A model generated the notes under the pieces. The model saw only the letters and a list, made by a program, of their open reading frames with translations, did no database searches and was not told the DNA's origin. The translations under genes were made by a program, and so were the position numbers. A DNA stretch of 64,000 nt from Fimbriiglobus sp. (lineage in GTDB: Bacteria; Planctomycetota; Planctomycetia; Gemmatales; Gemmataceae), in assembly GCA_025351325.1 (NCBI GenBank), contig JANXWE010000061.1:1-64000 (forward strand), given 5' to 3'. The number at the start of each line of letters is the position of its first letter. Position 1 is the stretch's first letter. Below, in pieces: positions 44,101-52,510 of this stretch.

Positions 44101-44962
44101 CCGACGCCACCGCCAGCAACTCGGCGCCGCTGAGTACGAATACCGTGCCCTTTTCGCCCGCCACGACCGCTTTCGGCTGCGGCACCGCAACTTCACGCAG
44201 AACCTTGCCCGTCGCCGGCGCGATCCACCGGAGCATGTTGTGTTCGCGGTACGCCACCAGCAAATTTTCCCCGTCCACACCGAGCTTGATGCCGTAGCTA
44301 TTCACCGCGTCGTCGCAACCGGTACGCTTGTCGCCGGGCCAGAGCAAATCGAGCGGCTTACCGTCATCGCCTCCCGTTGCCGCATTGACGCGTTGGAGTT
44401 CGCTGGTCCAGCCGAGCACGTACAGGTATTTGCCCATCTCGGCCATGTCCACCGGGCCCTTCGACTGCCAGCCGCGTGTCCACAACACCGGGCCGTTTTC
44501 GGACGCGAGCTTCATCAGCACCGGTGGCCCTTCGGAATTGCGGCTGCCGTGGTAGATCGCCCCACCCGCCCCGACGACGACCGTGGATGGCCCCTGATGG
44601 CTGCCCACCGTCCAGACCCACGGCTCCGCTGCGTTAATCGGAGTTTGCCCCACCACTGCGAGGTACTCGGCCTCCAGCCCGTCGTTAAGGAGCAACCGCC
44701 ATTCGTACGAACCAACCGGCATCGCGCGGCCCAGTCGATCCAACCCATCCCAGCCAAGCGTGTGTTCCCCCGCTGTTTGCGCTTCCCCCGATAGCAGCGT
44801 CCGCAGTTGCTGGCCTTTGCTGTCATAAACCGCGAGCGACACCTTCCCCGCACGGGGCAGCGTGTAGTTGATACTGGGCGTCTCCGCGACGACCGGTGAC
44901 TCCGCCAACAGGCAGACGAGCAATGCGAGTAACGTAAAGCGGATGACGAGGGAGCATTTCAT
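41123..44962 (-). CDS. Giant secreted propeller / EF-hand / PA14 / LamG protein
   Basis: A protein of 1279 aa from the ATG at 44962, with a clear signal peptide (IRFTLLALLVCLLAESPVVAE). Domain order by eye: a FlgD-like Ig segment (VSLAVYDSKGQQLRTLLSGE..WDGLDRLGR), a long NHL/PQQ-like beta-propeller region, an EF-hand-like calcium loop (DTNGNGTIDAEEF), a PA14 sugar-binding domain (FGVRWTGRLVAPLSEDYWFRI..ARVWLNGV), and a C-terminal LamG/concanavalin-type domain (GDFTMAFWLRTKQ..HHVAFSWDE). Likely cell-surface or periplasmic and carbohydrate-related. No catalytic residues were recognised. Confidence 0.83.
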   Translation of the reverse strand: MKCSLVIRFTLLALLVCLLAESPVVAETPSINYTLPRAGKVSLAVYDSKGQQLRTLLSGEAQTAGEHTLGWDGLDRLGRAMPVGSYEWRLLLNDGLEAEYLAVVGQTPINAAEPWVWTVGSHQGPSTVVVGAGGAIYHGSRNSEGPPVLMKLASENGPVLWTRGWQSKGPVDMAEMGKYLYVLGWTSELQRVNAATGGDDGKPLDLLWPGDKRTGCDDAVNSYGIKLGVDGENLLVAYREHNMLRWIAPATGKVLREVAVPQPKAVVAGEKGTVFVLSGAELLAVASDGTVAKILGKGVLTAPVTFDFDPKSQEFFVVEGGADQRVLRYSFDGKLIGTFGRLGGRLDGAYVATDFRDVSHLRCDGAGGFYVVESDHLRRIVHVNAKGAVTKVWLGGTPFFAVTSVDAATPDELWYNASYTTMAVAALDLKNGKVNITHTYSMPEIGFGDGLFPTSSDFPVWRVRHRPGGTCLVHESPAAVLRVDVAAGKLVPVALASHKRWDAKSFKNAAINAAMTKAGLTYDDAGSDAFTWSDTNGNGTIDAEEFRFHKAAALMHGRYCAFDDQLNVYVGFNGAQNYCYTGKRWLLFDFKGSAYAKLPNLAKAGTATPVWDWSKLELSRAQLPDDLRGTEVGAVAVRCDARGGLSIAVRGEIGGLTDRHGLVWPEDTIGTSCLLRAMPDGTAWTVSKQKSPGLTDGAVMRHPGYFPGVAHGCIIASNRNHYGAVAWTEDGLYAGWFLDRHAKDLPDWAYEPAGRGLSGLFAGDDWECAGSLGELADGSVLWLPRAAGRTAAFHVRGWDNWVRASGKIELKQAPPTAVSDGKGLAAAYYRGKDFAGAPVISRVDTRLWFTSGAGDKRVASWAAGPCKGIAVTEPFGVRWTGRLVAPLSEDYWFRIYNCTTDASFIQAQWWKAGAGSARVWLNGVLVADDNRFESAPVRLIAGQSYDLKIEYASPGLAKPEFAFSWASNTKAWQRVPTGYLHSDTSSVGPVVGVIADKTAVRFTLDKPQSTPMTVRFRQTGTDAVMTAGEVTIPAAALTANVTVDVKNGPCKIELKPTADYRGDGTAGAATVGSVPSMTDGLVAAYLLDEAHGRTIHDSVGTAHAPFEVFMNPPIPRWLPADGVRGGAMEFAEPGIRVDLPGAKIAGDFTMAFWLRTKQATQPILQGTFGLWLADGQPLIDLGGWGTTASKGPRLDDGKWHHVAFSWDETGGKRAMQLFVDGTVAATGTGPANGGCDTFSLGVSNHLPGKSFLGSFDEIRIYKRALSEKDITTLAGKQAK

Positions 44963-45042
44963 GGAGAGGCTTGGGATTGTCGGAATCGAAAAATGGAACT
45001 CGCGGATCACTCCGACCCCTGACGGGGCCGGCTCGCCTGTTT

Positions 45043-45465
45043 CTACTCGATGATGCCATCTTCGTCGCATTCGCTCACGGCTTTGGGTACGAGCTTGATG
45101 AAATTGCGGGCGCTGTGGGCGATTTGTTTCTTGGTGACGCCGCCTTTGAGGACGATGGTGTAATCGAAGCAGAGGTCGCCGTCGTCTTCGATGCAGGCGC
45201 GGATCATGAGAAACTGATCGTTGACGCGGTTCACTAGCTCGAGTCGATCAATCCGTTGGGCGTCTTCCTTAATCCCGTAGAACGCAATCAGCCCGATCCG
45301 CTCCTTCGATTCGTGCAGGCTCACCCGGCACATGATGTCTTCCTTGAGCCGGAGCGAGCTGTTTTCTTCGTCCAAGGTCACGTCCATCATCGCGGCGTCG
45401 AAGAGATCCCGGAGCAATTCGAGCGACACGTTTTCAGGCGTCACCAGTTCGGCGGACGAAGTCAT
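45043..45465 (-). CDS. YbjN-domain-like protein
   Basis: A 140-aa cytoplasmic protein resembling YbjN / type III secretion chaperone-like folds: NVSLELLRDLFDAAMMDVTLDEEN at the start, then alternating strands and a helical pair (IDRLELVNRVNDQFLMIRACI). The fold binds partner proteins. It is divergent from the complex I operon (174 bp to nuoA) and 80 bp upstream of the giant secreted protein gene on the same strand. The assignment rests on overall pattern; no catalytic motif is expected. Confidence 0.65.
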   Translation of the reverse strand: MTSSAELVTPENVSLELLRDLFDAAMMDVTLDEENSSLRLKEDIMCRVSLHESKERIGLIAFYGIKEDAQRIDRLELVNRVNDQFLMIRACIEDDGDLCFDYTIVLKGGVTKKQIAHSARNFIKLVPKAVSECDEDGIIE

Positions 45466-45508
45466 GGTTTATCTCCGGTTCGGGATCGGATGGAATACAC
45501 CGGCGTTC

Positions 45509-45536
45509 TTGACGCCGCGAATACCCAGAGTACTAT
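45509..45536 (+). promoter_or_regulatory. Possible sigma-70-type promoter for nuo operon
   Basis: TTGACG (45509-45514) and TACTAT (45531-45536) with a 16-nt spacer; TATTAT at 45534 gives 19 nt. It is about 100 bp upstream of nuoA and would start RNA just before the hairpin at 45558. Confidence 0.4.
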
Positions 45537-45557
45537 TATCTAGGTAGAGCGTCCTTG

Positions 45558-45587
45558 CCTCGACATTCCGTCGAGGTTTGTTTTTTT
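45558..45587 (+). terminator. Intrinsic terminator-like hairpin in the nuo leader
   Basis: CCTCGAC-attcc-GTCGAGG, a perfect 7-bp stem, followed directly by TTTGTTTTTTT on the plus strand. It lies 51 nt before the nuoA ATG. No plus-strand gene ends here (the upstream gene points away), so it may act as an attenuator of the nuo transcript. Confidence 0.6.
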
Positions 45588-45591
45588 GCAA

Positions 45592-45617
45592 GACTTTGTG
45601 AAAAAGTTCACAAAGTC
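45592..45617 (+). promoter_or_regulatory. Palindrome immediately upstream of nuoA
   Basis: GACTTTGTGAA-aaag-TTCACAAAGTC, a perfect 11-bp inverted repeat 21 nt before the nuoA start. It could be an operator or a second leader hairpin next to the terminator-like structure. Confidence 0.5.
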
Positions 45618-45638
45618 ACCGTAATCAAGGCAGAGTCC

Positions 45639-46082
45639 ATGGCTTCGCCCGACCTCGTGCTGACCCCTTCGGGCCTCGAACCGGCGTTCGACATCACGTC
45701 GTATTATTCGATCCTGATCTACGCGGTAGCGGTAGTGCTTCTCGCACTGGCGACACTGCTGGGCACTCACACGCCGATTTTGAAGCCGTGGAAGCCGACC
45801 AAAGTGAAGAACATGCCCTACGAATCGGGGATGGATCCGATTGGCTCGGCCCAAATGCAGTTCGACATTCGCTTCCATTTGATTGCAATTTTATTTCTCG
45901 TCTTCGACGTGGAATTGCTGTTTTTGTACCCGTGGGCGGTGATTGCCTACGGGGAGGGTGGCGACACGGTTTGGCAGTCGACCTTCGGGACGCTGGTCTT
46001 CGCCGAAATCCTAATTTTCCTGGCGACGCTCGGCATCGCTTACGTGTACGCTTGGCGCAAAGGGGTGTTCCAATGGCGTTGA
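45639..46082 (+). CDS. nuoA: NADH-quinone oxidoreductase subunit A
   Basis: A 147-aa membrane subunit of respiratory complex I, three helices. [23 protein letters not shown] is the conserved loop near the quinone channel, followed by [20 protein letters not shown]. The start is the ATG at 45639 (MASPDLV); the longer track ORF includes the leader hairpins. First gene of the 14-gene operon; its 3' end overlaps nuoB by 10 nt, implying coupled translation. Confidence 0.95.
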   Translation: MASPDLVLTPSGLEPAFDITSYYSILIYAVAVVLLALATLLGTHTPILKPWKPTKVKNMPYESGMDPIGSAQMQFDIRFHLIAILFLVFDVELLFLYPWAVIAYGEGGDTVWQSTFGTLVFAEILIFLATLGIAYVYAWRKGVFQWR

Positions 46083-46675
46083 AAGTGGACGATAATATCT
46101 TCGTCAGCAAGCTCGATGATTTGGCGAACTGGGTTCGCAAACATAGCCTCTGGCCGATGCCGTTCGCGACCGCCTGTTGCGGGATCGAACTCATGGCCAC
46201 GGCCAGTTCCCGCTACGACTTGGCCCGCTTCGGCAGCGAAGCGATGCGGTTCACCCCACGGCAGTGCGACTTGATGATCGTCGCCGGGCGGGTGGCCATG
46301 AAAATGGTACCGGTGATGCAGCGGATCTGGTTGCAAATGCCGGAGCCGAAGTGGTGCATCAGCATGGGAGCTTGTGCCAGCACCGGCGGAGTGTTCGATA
46401 CTTATTCCGTGGTGCAAGGAATTGACCGCTTCATACCGGTGGATGTCTATGTTCCTGGTTGCCCACCACGACCGGAACAAGTGATCCGGTCGGTGCTCGA
46501 TCTCCAAGAGAAGATCCAAAAAGGTGGGACGATCAACGGCCGGGAATTTGCCCGCCGGGATACCTATGAAGGCCCCGGTGACCGCCTTGGCGAACTCGAC
46601 CCGTCGGAAGTCGTGATCGCACCCGGTAACTTCGCCACCGGCAAGCGGTTACGTGGGCTGCCACTGGTTTCGTAA
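46073..46675 (+). CDS. nuoB: NADH-quinone oxidoreductase subunit B
   Basis: A 200-aa peripheral-arm subunit that holds the terminal [4Fe-4S] cluster N2 that reduces quinone. The ligand cysteines are C35 and C36 in [10 protein letters not shown]101 in SMGACAS and C130 in [10 protein letters not shown]. The real start is the ATG at 46073 inside the end of nuoA; the track ORF is 95 codons too long. The C-terminal tail beyond about residue 160 is longer than the minimum and variable in the family. Confidence 0.96.
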   Translation: MALKVDDNIFVSKLDDLANWVRKHSLWPMPFATACCGIELMATASSRYDLARFGSEAMRFTPRQCDLMIVAGRVAMKMVPVMQRIWLQMPEPKWCISMGACASTGGVFDTYSVVQGIDRFIPVDVYVPGCPPRPEQVIRSVLDLQEKIQKGGTINGREFARRDTYEGPGDRLGELDPSEVVIAPGNFATGKRLRGLPLVS

Positions 46676-46700
46676 TGGATTGGAATTCCGGAAAGCGACC

Positions 46701-47195
46701 ATGAACCACCAAGAAGCGATCGACGCGAAGTTCGGAGCGGAATCGGCCATGCCGACCGAATTCCGCGACAACAAGCGGTTGACGGTGCCACTCGAGAAAA
46801 TCTACGGCGTTTTGGCCTTCTTGCAGGTGCAACGCGGCTTCGACATGCTCTGCGACCTCGCGGGCATCGATTACCTCGGCTACGCCGACGCGACGGATCG
46901 GTACGGCATCGTTTACTCTTTGACGAACACCAACAGTGGCGAACGACTGTTCGTGAAGACGTTCGCCAACGATCCTGATCCGGAAGTGCCGTCGGTGGTC
47001 GATCTTTGGGAAGCGGCCAATTGGATGGAACGCGAATTGTACGATCTGTTCGGTGTGAAATTCGCCGGCCACCCCGATTTGCGACGTATCTTGTTGCCTG
47101 ATGAATTCACAAGCCATCCGCTGCGGAAAGATTACCCGATGCGTGGCTACGGCGAACGTCATAACTTCCCGACCGTGACGCGAGCGGAGAGCTGA
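46701..47195 (+). CDS. nuoC: NADH-quinone oxidoreductase subunit C
   Basis: A 164-aa hydrophilic connecting subunit. The signature WEAANWMERELYDLFGVKFAGHPDLRRILLPDEF is followed by HPLRKDYPMRGYGER, both diagnostic. ATG at 46701 after GGAAAG. It is separate from nuoD (not fused as in E. coli), with a 1-nt gap between them. Confidence 0.96.
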   Translation: MNHQEAIDAKFGAESAMPTEFRDNKRLTVPLEKIYGVLAFLQVQRGFDMLCDLAGIDYLGYADATDRYGIVYSLTNTNSGERLFVKTFANDPDPEVPSVVDLWEAANWMERELYDLFGVKFAGHPDLRRILLPDEFTSHPLRKDYPMRGYGERHNFPTVTRAES

Positions 47196-47196
47196 A

Positions 47197-48423
47197 ATGC
47201 CATTGGAAGCAGTCGCCTCGCAATACGAAACGGGAACCGATCAAGAGTTCCTCTACACGCTCAATTTCGGGCCGCAGCACCCGGCTACACATACGACGTT
47301 GCGATTGGTTCTCACCCTCGACGGTGAGACCATCGTGAAGGCGGTGCCCGATATCGGCTACCTGCATTCCGGGTTCGAAAAGCTCGGCGAAGATTTGGAT
47401 TTCAATCAGTATGTAACGATTGTGGATCGGATGAATTATGTGTCGCCGGTGGCGAACGAAATCGCCTGGCATCACACCATCGAAAAGCTGATGGGTTTGG
47501 AAATCACCCCGCGCTGCAAGTACATCCGCACCATCCTCGCGGAACTCGCCCGCATCAGCGATCACCTGCTCTGCGTCGGGGCCGTGGCACTCGACCTCGG
47601 CGGCCTGACGGCGTTCCTGTACGCCTTCAACGAGCGCGAAAAAGTCTACGACATCATCGAGAACGCGTCGGGTCAGCGGTTCCACCCGAGTTACACCCGC
47701 GTCGGCGGGTTGATCAACGATGTCAACGACGATTTCGTGACGCAAGTGCGTGCTTTTGTGAAGTCGTTCCCGAAAGCACACAGCGATGTTTGCCGGTTGC
47801 TGAACAAGAATAAAATCTTCATCGACCGCACTCAGGGTGTTGGCGTGCTCACTCGCGAAGAAGCGATCAACCGCAGTTGCACCGGGCCGGTTGGCCGGGC
47901 ATCTGGGATCGCCCGCGACTTGCGAAAAGATGAACCGTATTTGGCCTACCCCGAGTTGCAGGGTGCCTTCAAAATCGTCTGCAGCAACGGTGGCGACTGC
48001 TTAGCTCGCTACCTTGTGCGCATGGGCGAGATGGTCGAATCGGTAAACATCATCGCCGCGGCCATCGAGAATTTGCCGAGCGGCCCGGTGAACATCGGCA
48101 CCGATAGCAATGTGGTGATTCCGGACAAATCGGCCACCTACCGCAGCATCGAAGGATTGATTCAACACTTCGAGTTGTTCATGTGGAACCGACGCTTCGA
48201 GACGCCGGTGAACGAGGTTTACGGAGCCAACGAGACGGCCAACGGCGAACTCGGGTTCTACGTGGTGTCCGATGGCAGCGCGAAGGCCTGGCGTGCCCGC
48301 ACCCGGCCACCGTCGTTCATCCACTTCGCCACGTTCCCACACTTGGTGGAGGGCCATCAGATTTCCGACGTGGCCGCGATTCTCGGGAGCCTGAACATCA
48401 TTGCCGCCGAACTGGATCGCTGA
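47197..48423 (+). CDS. nuoD: NADH-quinone oxidoreductase subunit D
   Basis: A 408-aa 49-kDa-type subunit lining the quinone-binding cavity. Family phrases: NFGPQHPATHTTLRL, PDIGYLHSGFEKLGED, ELARISDHLLCVG, and the C-terminal GSLNIIAAELDR, in which the last Arg is invariant. Full length. It follows nuoC by one base and precedes nuoE by 8 nt. Confidence 0.97.
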   Translation: MPLEAVASQYETGTDQEFLYTLNFGPQHPATHTTLRLVLTLDGETIVKAVPDIGYLHSGFEKLGEDLDFNQYVTIVDRMNYVSPVANEIAWHHTIEKLMGLEITPRCKYIRTILAELARISDHLLCVGAVALDLGGLTAFLYAFNEREKVYDIIENASGQRFHPSYTRVGGLINDVNDDFVTQVRAFVKSFPKAHSDVCRLLNKNKIFIDRTQGVGVLTREEAINRSCTGPVGRASGIARDLRKDEPYLAYPELQGAFKIVCSNGGDCLARYLVRMGEMVESVNIIAAAIENLPSGPVNIGTDSNVVIPDKSATYRSIEGLIQHFELFMWNRRFETPVNEVYGANETANGELGFYVVSDGSAKAWRARTRPPSFIHFATFPHLVEGHQISDVAAILGSLNIIAAELDR

Positions 48424-48431
48424 GAATCACT

Positions 48432-48911
48432 ATGCCCGAATTGAGCGAAGATCTAAAGAACCGCATCCGCGCCTATCTACCGCGCTACCCGCGCAAGCAG
48501 GCGGTGGTATTGCCGGCGCTGCACCTGGTGCACGACGAACTGCGGACGGTGTCAAACGAGGCCATCGTTGAGATTGCCGAGATCCTCGAATTGCATCCGT
48601 CCGAAGTTCACGACACCATGACCTTCTACGAGTTCTTCAAGCACGACGGCGACAAACTCGGGACATCCCGATTGTGGGTCTGTCGCGGTTTAGCCTGCAT
48701 GTTGCGCGGCGGTTATGAACTGCTCGACCACTGCCAAGACACGCTCGGTGTGAAGTGCGGCGAGACCACCGCCGACGGACGCATCACCCTGGAATTCGCC
48801 GAATGCATCGGTGCTTGCGATGGTGCACCGGCCTGCTTGAAAGATGATATCCATGTGATGAACGTGACGCCGAAGTCGGCCGATGAATTGATTGCGAAGC
48901 TGCGTTCTTAA
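48432..48911 (+). CDS. nuoE: NADH-quinone oxidoreductase subunit E
   Basis: A 159-aa thioredoxin-like [2Fe-2S] subunit of the NADH dehydrogenase module. The helical N-terminal part (YPRKQAVVLPALHLVHDE) is standard. Cluster cysteines are in CRGLAC and CIGACDGAP (C-x4-C and C-x3-C). The ATG at 48432 is 8 nt after nuoD; the track start lies within nuoD and is not used. Confidence 0.95.
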   Translation: MPELSEDLKNRIRAYLPRYPRKQAVVLPALHLVHDELRTVSNEAIVEIAEILELHPSEVHDTMTFYEFFKHDGDKLGTSRLWVCRGLACMLRGGYELLDHCQDTLGVKCGETTADGRITLEFAECIGACDGAPACLKDDIHVMNVTPKSADELIAKLRS

Positions 48912-48942
48912 ATTCGTGTGAACCGCGAACCGTGAGTGAATC

Positions 48943-50310
48943 ATGCCATTCGAACCGATCCTGCTCGCCCGTATCAATAAGCCAAATAGCATCCAACTCA
49001 ACGGCTACCGGGCTGATGGTGGCTATGCTACATTCGAGCGGGCGTTGCGCGAGAAACAGCCACTCGAAGTCGTCACGCAGGTGAAAGATTCCGGGTTGCG
49101 TGGCCGCGGTGGTGCGGGCTTCCCGACGGGGTTGAAATGGACCTTCTTGCCGAAGGATCACCCCGGCCCGATTTATCTCTGTATCAACGCCGATGAATCG
49201 GAACCGTGCACGTACAACAACCGCATATTGATGGAGAAAGATCCCCATCAGGTGCTCGAAGGGATCATGATTTCGAGCTACGCAATTCGGTCGGAATGTG
49301 CGTACTTTTACATCCGTTATGAATACGGTGATGCCTACCGGAATCTGCAAGCCGCCATCGACGAATGCTACGCGGCCGGTTTGCTGGGCAAGAACATCCA
49401 CGGCAGTGGCTTCAACTTGGATATCTACATCCATCGCGGCGCTGGGGCATACATTTGCGGCGAAGAGACGGGGCTGATCGAATCGATCGAAGGCAAACGG
49501 GCTTGGCCGCGGATTAAGCCACCCTTCCCCGCCATCGAAGGGGCGTTCCGCAAGCCGACCATCGTGAACAACGTCGAAACCATGGCCTGCGTTACGCAGA
49601 TTCTCCGACGTGGCAACGACTGGTTCAAGTCGATGGGGGTGCCGCCCGATCCGAAAAACCCACGTGATGCCGGGAGCTACGGGCCGAAGCTGTACACGAT
49701 TGCCGGACACGTCAACGAACCGAAGTGCGTGGAACTGCCGATGGGGGTTACCATCCGCGAACTCGTGGAGAAGCACGGTGGCGGGGTCTGGAAAGGCCGC
49801 AAGGCGAAGTCGGTGAACCCCGGTGGCCTCAGCATGGGCTTCGCCAAATGCGACTTGGCGTTGAAAGGGGAAGACGGCAAAACCGAGTACGACATCCCGC
49901 TGGACTTTAACGGGCCGGGCAAAATCGGTTGCCTGGGGTTGGGCACCGCGGCCATCACGGTCATCGACGATCAGACCAGCATGGTCGATGTGCTGCACAA
50001 CGTCTGCCAGTTCTTCAGCCACGAGAGTTGCGGGCAATGCACCCCGTGCCGTGAGGGTACTGGCTGGATGCTCAAGATCACCGATCGCCTCCGCCGGGGC
50101 CAAGGCCGGCGTGAAGATTTGGATGTGCTCGTGGATGTCGCCGACCGGATCGGTATGATGCCAGGAACGACAATCTGTGGACTTGCCGACGGGGCTGGCT
50201 GGCCGGTGAAGACCGCCATCCGCAAATTCCGCCAAGAGTTCGAGGACGTCATCCGCAGCGGGGCCAAGAGTGTCCACTCGAAGTCGCTGCAATTGGTCGA
50301 TGCCCATTAA
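48943..50310 (+). CDS. nuoF: NADH-quinone oxidoreductase subunit F
   Basis: A 455-aa subunit that binds NADH and FMN and holds cluster N3. RGRGGAGFPTGLKW is the nucleotide-binding glycine-rich loop, NADESEPCTYNNR the FMN region, and the cluster lies in ESCGQCTPCREGTGWM plus a downstream Cys (TTICGLADGAGWP). Length and order are normal. A lipoprotein gene, not nuoG, follows 9 nt later. Confidence 0.97.
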   Translation: MPFEPILLARINKPNSIQLNGYRADGGYATFERALREKQPLEVVTQVKDSGLRGRGGAGFPTGLKWTFLPKDHPGPIYLCINADESEPCTYNNRILMEKDPHQVLEGIMISSYAIRSECAYFYIRYEYGDAYRNLQAAIDECYAAGLLGKNIHGSGFNLDIYIHRGAGAYICGEETGLIESIEGKRAWPRIKPPFPAIEGAFRKPTIVNNVETMACVTQILRRGNDWFKSMGVPPDPKNPRDAGSYGPKLYTIAGHVNEPKCVELPMGVTIRELVEKHGGGVWKGRKAKSVNPGGLSMGFAKCDLALKGEDGKTEYDIPLDFNGPGKIGCLGLGTAAITVIDDQTSMVDVLHNVCQFFSHESCGQCTPCREGTGWMLKITDRLRRGQGRREDLDVLVDVADRIGMMPGTTICGLADGAGWPVKTAIRKFRQEFEDVIRSGAKSVHSKSLQLVDAH

Positions 50311-50319
50311 CAGACGGGG

Positions 50320-50778
50320 ATGACGATCATGCGATGCGTTTCGACTCTGTTCGTCTTGATGGTGGTGTCGCTCGGTTGCTCCAAGGCTCCGAAGTCGACC
50401 TCGACAGAGCCGCCGGTGGATAATCGCAACACGAATTATCAACCCGGTGCGGGTACGGCCATTAACACTATCAAAGCGGGAAAACGGCTGGCTGCGATGA
50501 ACGATTTCGACCAGTTGAAATTCTTCATCTTCAATTATGAACTCGACAATAACCGGATGCCTACGAAAGAAGAACTGCGAACGAGTTTGAAAACCGATGC
50601 GGCCAACCTGCTGAAACTGATCGATGATGGTGCCATTATTTTGCCGTCGACTCTCCAGAAGAGCGGTCTTTGGGCTTACGAAGTCGATGCGGACAAAGCC
50701 GGTGGCATCGTGGTGGTTGCCAACGCCGTCAGCCGAAAGACGGCCGACGAAGTGAAGACGCTGCTCGCACAAAAGTGA
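50320..50778 (+). CDS. Lipoprotein inserted in the nuo operon
   Basis: A 152-aa predicted lipoprotein. A short hydrophobic signal ends in the lipobox VSLGC (Cys about residue 20), then a Ser/Thr/Pro linker and a small mixed domain (LAAMNDFDQLKFFIFNYELDNNRMPTKEELRTSLK) that resembles the 'pilin-like' helix-plus-sheet fragments of planctomycete secreted proteins. It sits between nuoF and nuoG with 9- and 19-nt gaps, so it must be cotranscribed. No known complex I subunit matches. Start could also be the ATG at 50329. Confidence 0.75.
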   Translation: MTIMRCVSTLFVLMVVSLGCSKAPKSTSTEPPVDNRNTNYQPGAGTAINTIKAGKRLAAMNDFDQLKFFIFNYELDNNRMPTKEELRTSLKTDAANLLKLIDDGAIILPSTLQKSGLWAYEVDADKAGGIVVVANAVSRKTADEVKTLLAQK

Positions 50779-50797
50779 CCTCAACGGATTCTGCGAT

Positions 50798-52477
50798 ATG
50801 CCCACGGTTTATGTGAACGACAAGCCGGTCGAGATCGGTACCGAGAAGCTGAACTGCGTCCAAGTCGCGGCGAAGGCCGGCGTCGAAATCCCGCACTACT
50901 GCTACCACCCGGCACTGAGCGTCGTCGCGTCGTGTCGGATGTGCTTGATCGAAATGGGAGACCTCAAAGACGGCAAAGTGACCATGCAGCCGAAGGTGCT
51001 ACCCGGTTGCCAAACGCCCGTTAAAGACGGCTCGGTAATTGTCACCGGCGACTACGCGAAGCGTGATGCTGCCACGAAGGCGCTCCCGTACGACGCCGCA
51101 TACAAACCGGGCGAGAAGACGCAGAAGGCCCAAGCGGACACGCTCGAAGGCCTGCTGCTGAACCACCCGCTCGATTGCCCCGTCTGCGATAAAGCCGGCG
51201 AGTGCAAGCTGCAGGACTACAGTTTCCAGTACGGCCACGGCGAGAGCCGGATGGTGGACACCAAAAACACCCCTGCGAACAAGCCGGAGATCAGCAGCAA
51301 AATCACGCTGTTCACCGACCGCTGCATCCTCTGCACCCGCTGCGTCCGCTTCACGCGGGAAATCTCGGGCACCAGTGAATTGCAAGTCGTCGGCCGTGGT
51401 CACCACGAAGAAATCGACGTCTTCCCCGGTTACCCGCTCGAAAACAAACTCTCCGGCAACGTCGTCGATCTCTGCCCGGTGGGTGCGCTCGGTAGTAAAG
51501 ATTTCCTGTACACCCAACGTGTCTGGTACCTCAAAACCACCGACAACGTCTGTGCCGGTTGCAGCACGGGTTGCAGCATCCACACCGACGCGAACAAAGA
51601 CATCGTCTACCGCCTGCGGCCCCGGCCGAACCCGGCGGCCCAAGGCGACTTCATGTGCGACGAAGGCCGCTGGGGTTACCACTACACGAATTCACCCGAC
51701 CGCATCACCCGGCCGCTGAGCCGCGAAAATGGCGCACTCCGTCCGTTCGATTGGGCCGGGTTGGCGAAGTTGAAAGAGTCGTTCGGCGCCGCGAAGAAAG
51801 CCGTCGCGGTGCTGTCGCCGTTCCTCACCGTCGAAGAGGCTTACCGCCTCGGCACGGCATTCCAGTCGATTCACAAAGACGTCCGATTGGTGCTCGGCCC
51901 GGTGCCCGTGGTCGGCGAGGACGACCTGTACCCGAAGGACGTGAAAGGCCGGGCGGTCACGCCGACGAAGTTCATCATCCACGCCGAGAAGTGCCCGAAC
52001 CGCCGGGGTGTCGAATCGGTACTCCAGAAGCTCCAGGGTGAAGTAATCGCCTTCGCCAGCGCGGTGAATCAGCCGATGGATGCCCTGTGGTTCACCGGTG
52101 GGTACCCGAACGCAGACGCCGTGAACGCGGCCATGCCGGACAACTGGACGGCAGCCAAGCTGCTCGTGGTTCAAGACCTGTTCCACTCGAAACTCATGAA
52201 GGCCGCGACCACGATCTTGCCCGCCACGACTGCCTTTGAAAAGGATGGCACGTTCGTGAACCATTCGGGTTTGGCCCAATCGTTCGTGAAGGCGATCAAG
52301 GCACCCGTGGAAGTCCGCAGCGAGTTGCAACTCGGGTACGACCTTGCCGGCAAGAAGGGTCTCGCCACGGTCGCGGCGGTTCGCAAAGATCTCGCCAAAG
52401 AGATGCCACAGTATGCCTCGTTGGAGGTGGTGGCACCCGCGAAAGCTGGTAGCCGCTTGGAACTCGCCACGGTCTGA
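50798..52477 (+). CDS. nuoG: NADH-quinone oxidoreductase subunit G (short form)
   Basis: A 559-aa subunit with the [2Fe-2S] ferredoxin domain (YCYHPALSVVASCRMC), the H-x3-C-x2-C-x5-C type region (NHPLDCPVCDKAGECKLQD), the [4Fe-4S] motif (CILCTRCVRFTREI), and a shortened molybdopterin-oxidoreductase-like C-terminal half starting with CAGCSTGCSI. E. coli NuoG is about 900 aa, so the C-terminal part is abbreviated, as in several other phyla. Confidence 0.95.
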   Translation: MPTVYVNDKPVEIGTEKLNCVQVAAKAGVEIPHYCYHPALSVVASCRMCLIEMGDLKDGKVTMQPKVLPGCQTPVKDGSVIVTGDYAKRDAATKALPYDAAYKPGEKTQKAQADTLEGLLLNHPLDCPVCDKAGECKLQDYSFQYGHGESRMVDTKNTPANKPEISSKITLFTDRCILCTRCVRFTREISGTSELQVVGRGHHEEIDVFPGYPLENKLSGNVVDLCPVGALGSKDFLYTQRVWYLKTTDNVCAGCSTGCSIHTDANKDIVYRLRPRPNPAAQGDFMCDEGRWGYHYTNSPDRITRPLSRENGALRPFDWAGLAKLKESFGAAKKAVAVLSPFLTVEEAYRLGTAFQSIHKDVRLVLGPVPVVGEDDLYPKDVKGRAVTPTKFIIHAEKCPNRRGVESVLQKLQGEVIAFASAVNQPMDALWFTGGYPNADAVNAAMPDNWTAAKLLVVQDLFHSKLMKAATTILPATTAFEKDGTFVNHSGLAQSFVKAIKAPVEVRSELQLGYDLAGKKGLATVAAVRKDLAKEMPQYASLEVVAPAKAGSRLELATV

Positions 52478-52510
52478 TTTAGAACGACGCAACTGGGGTA
52501 AAGGGACGCG

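Noticed and set aside
48784-50805. 673-aa open frame on the minus strand over nuoE/nuoF
   Set aside because: Shadow of conserved nuo genes; no motif.
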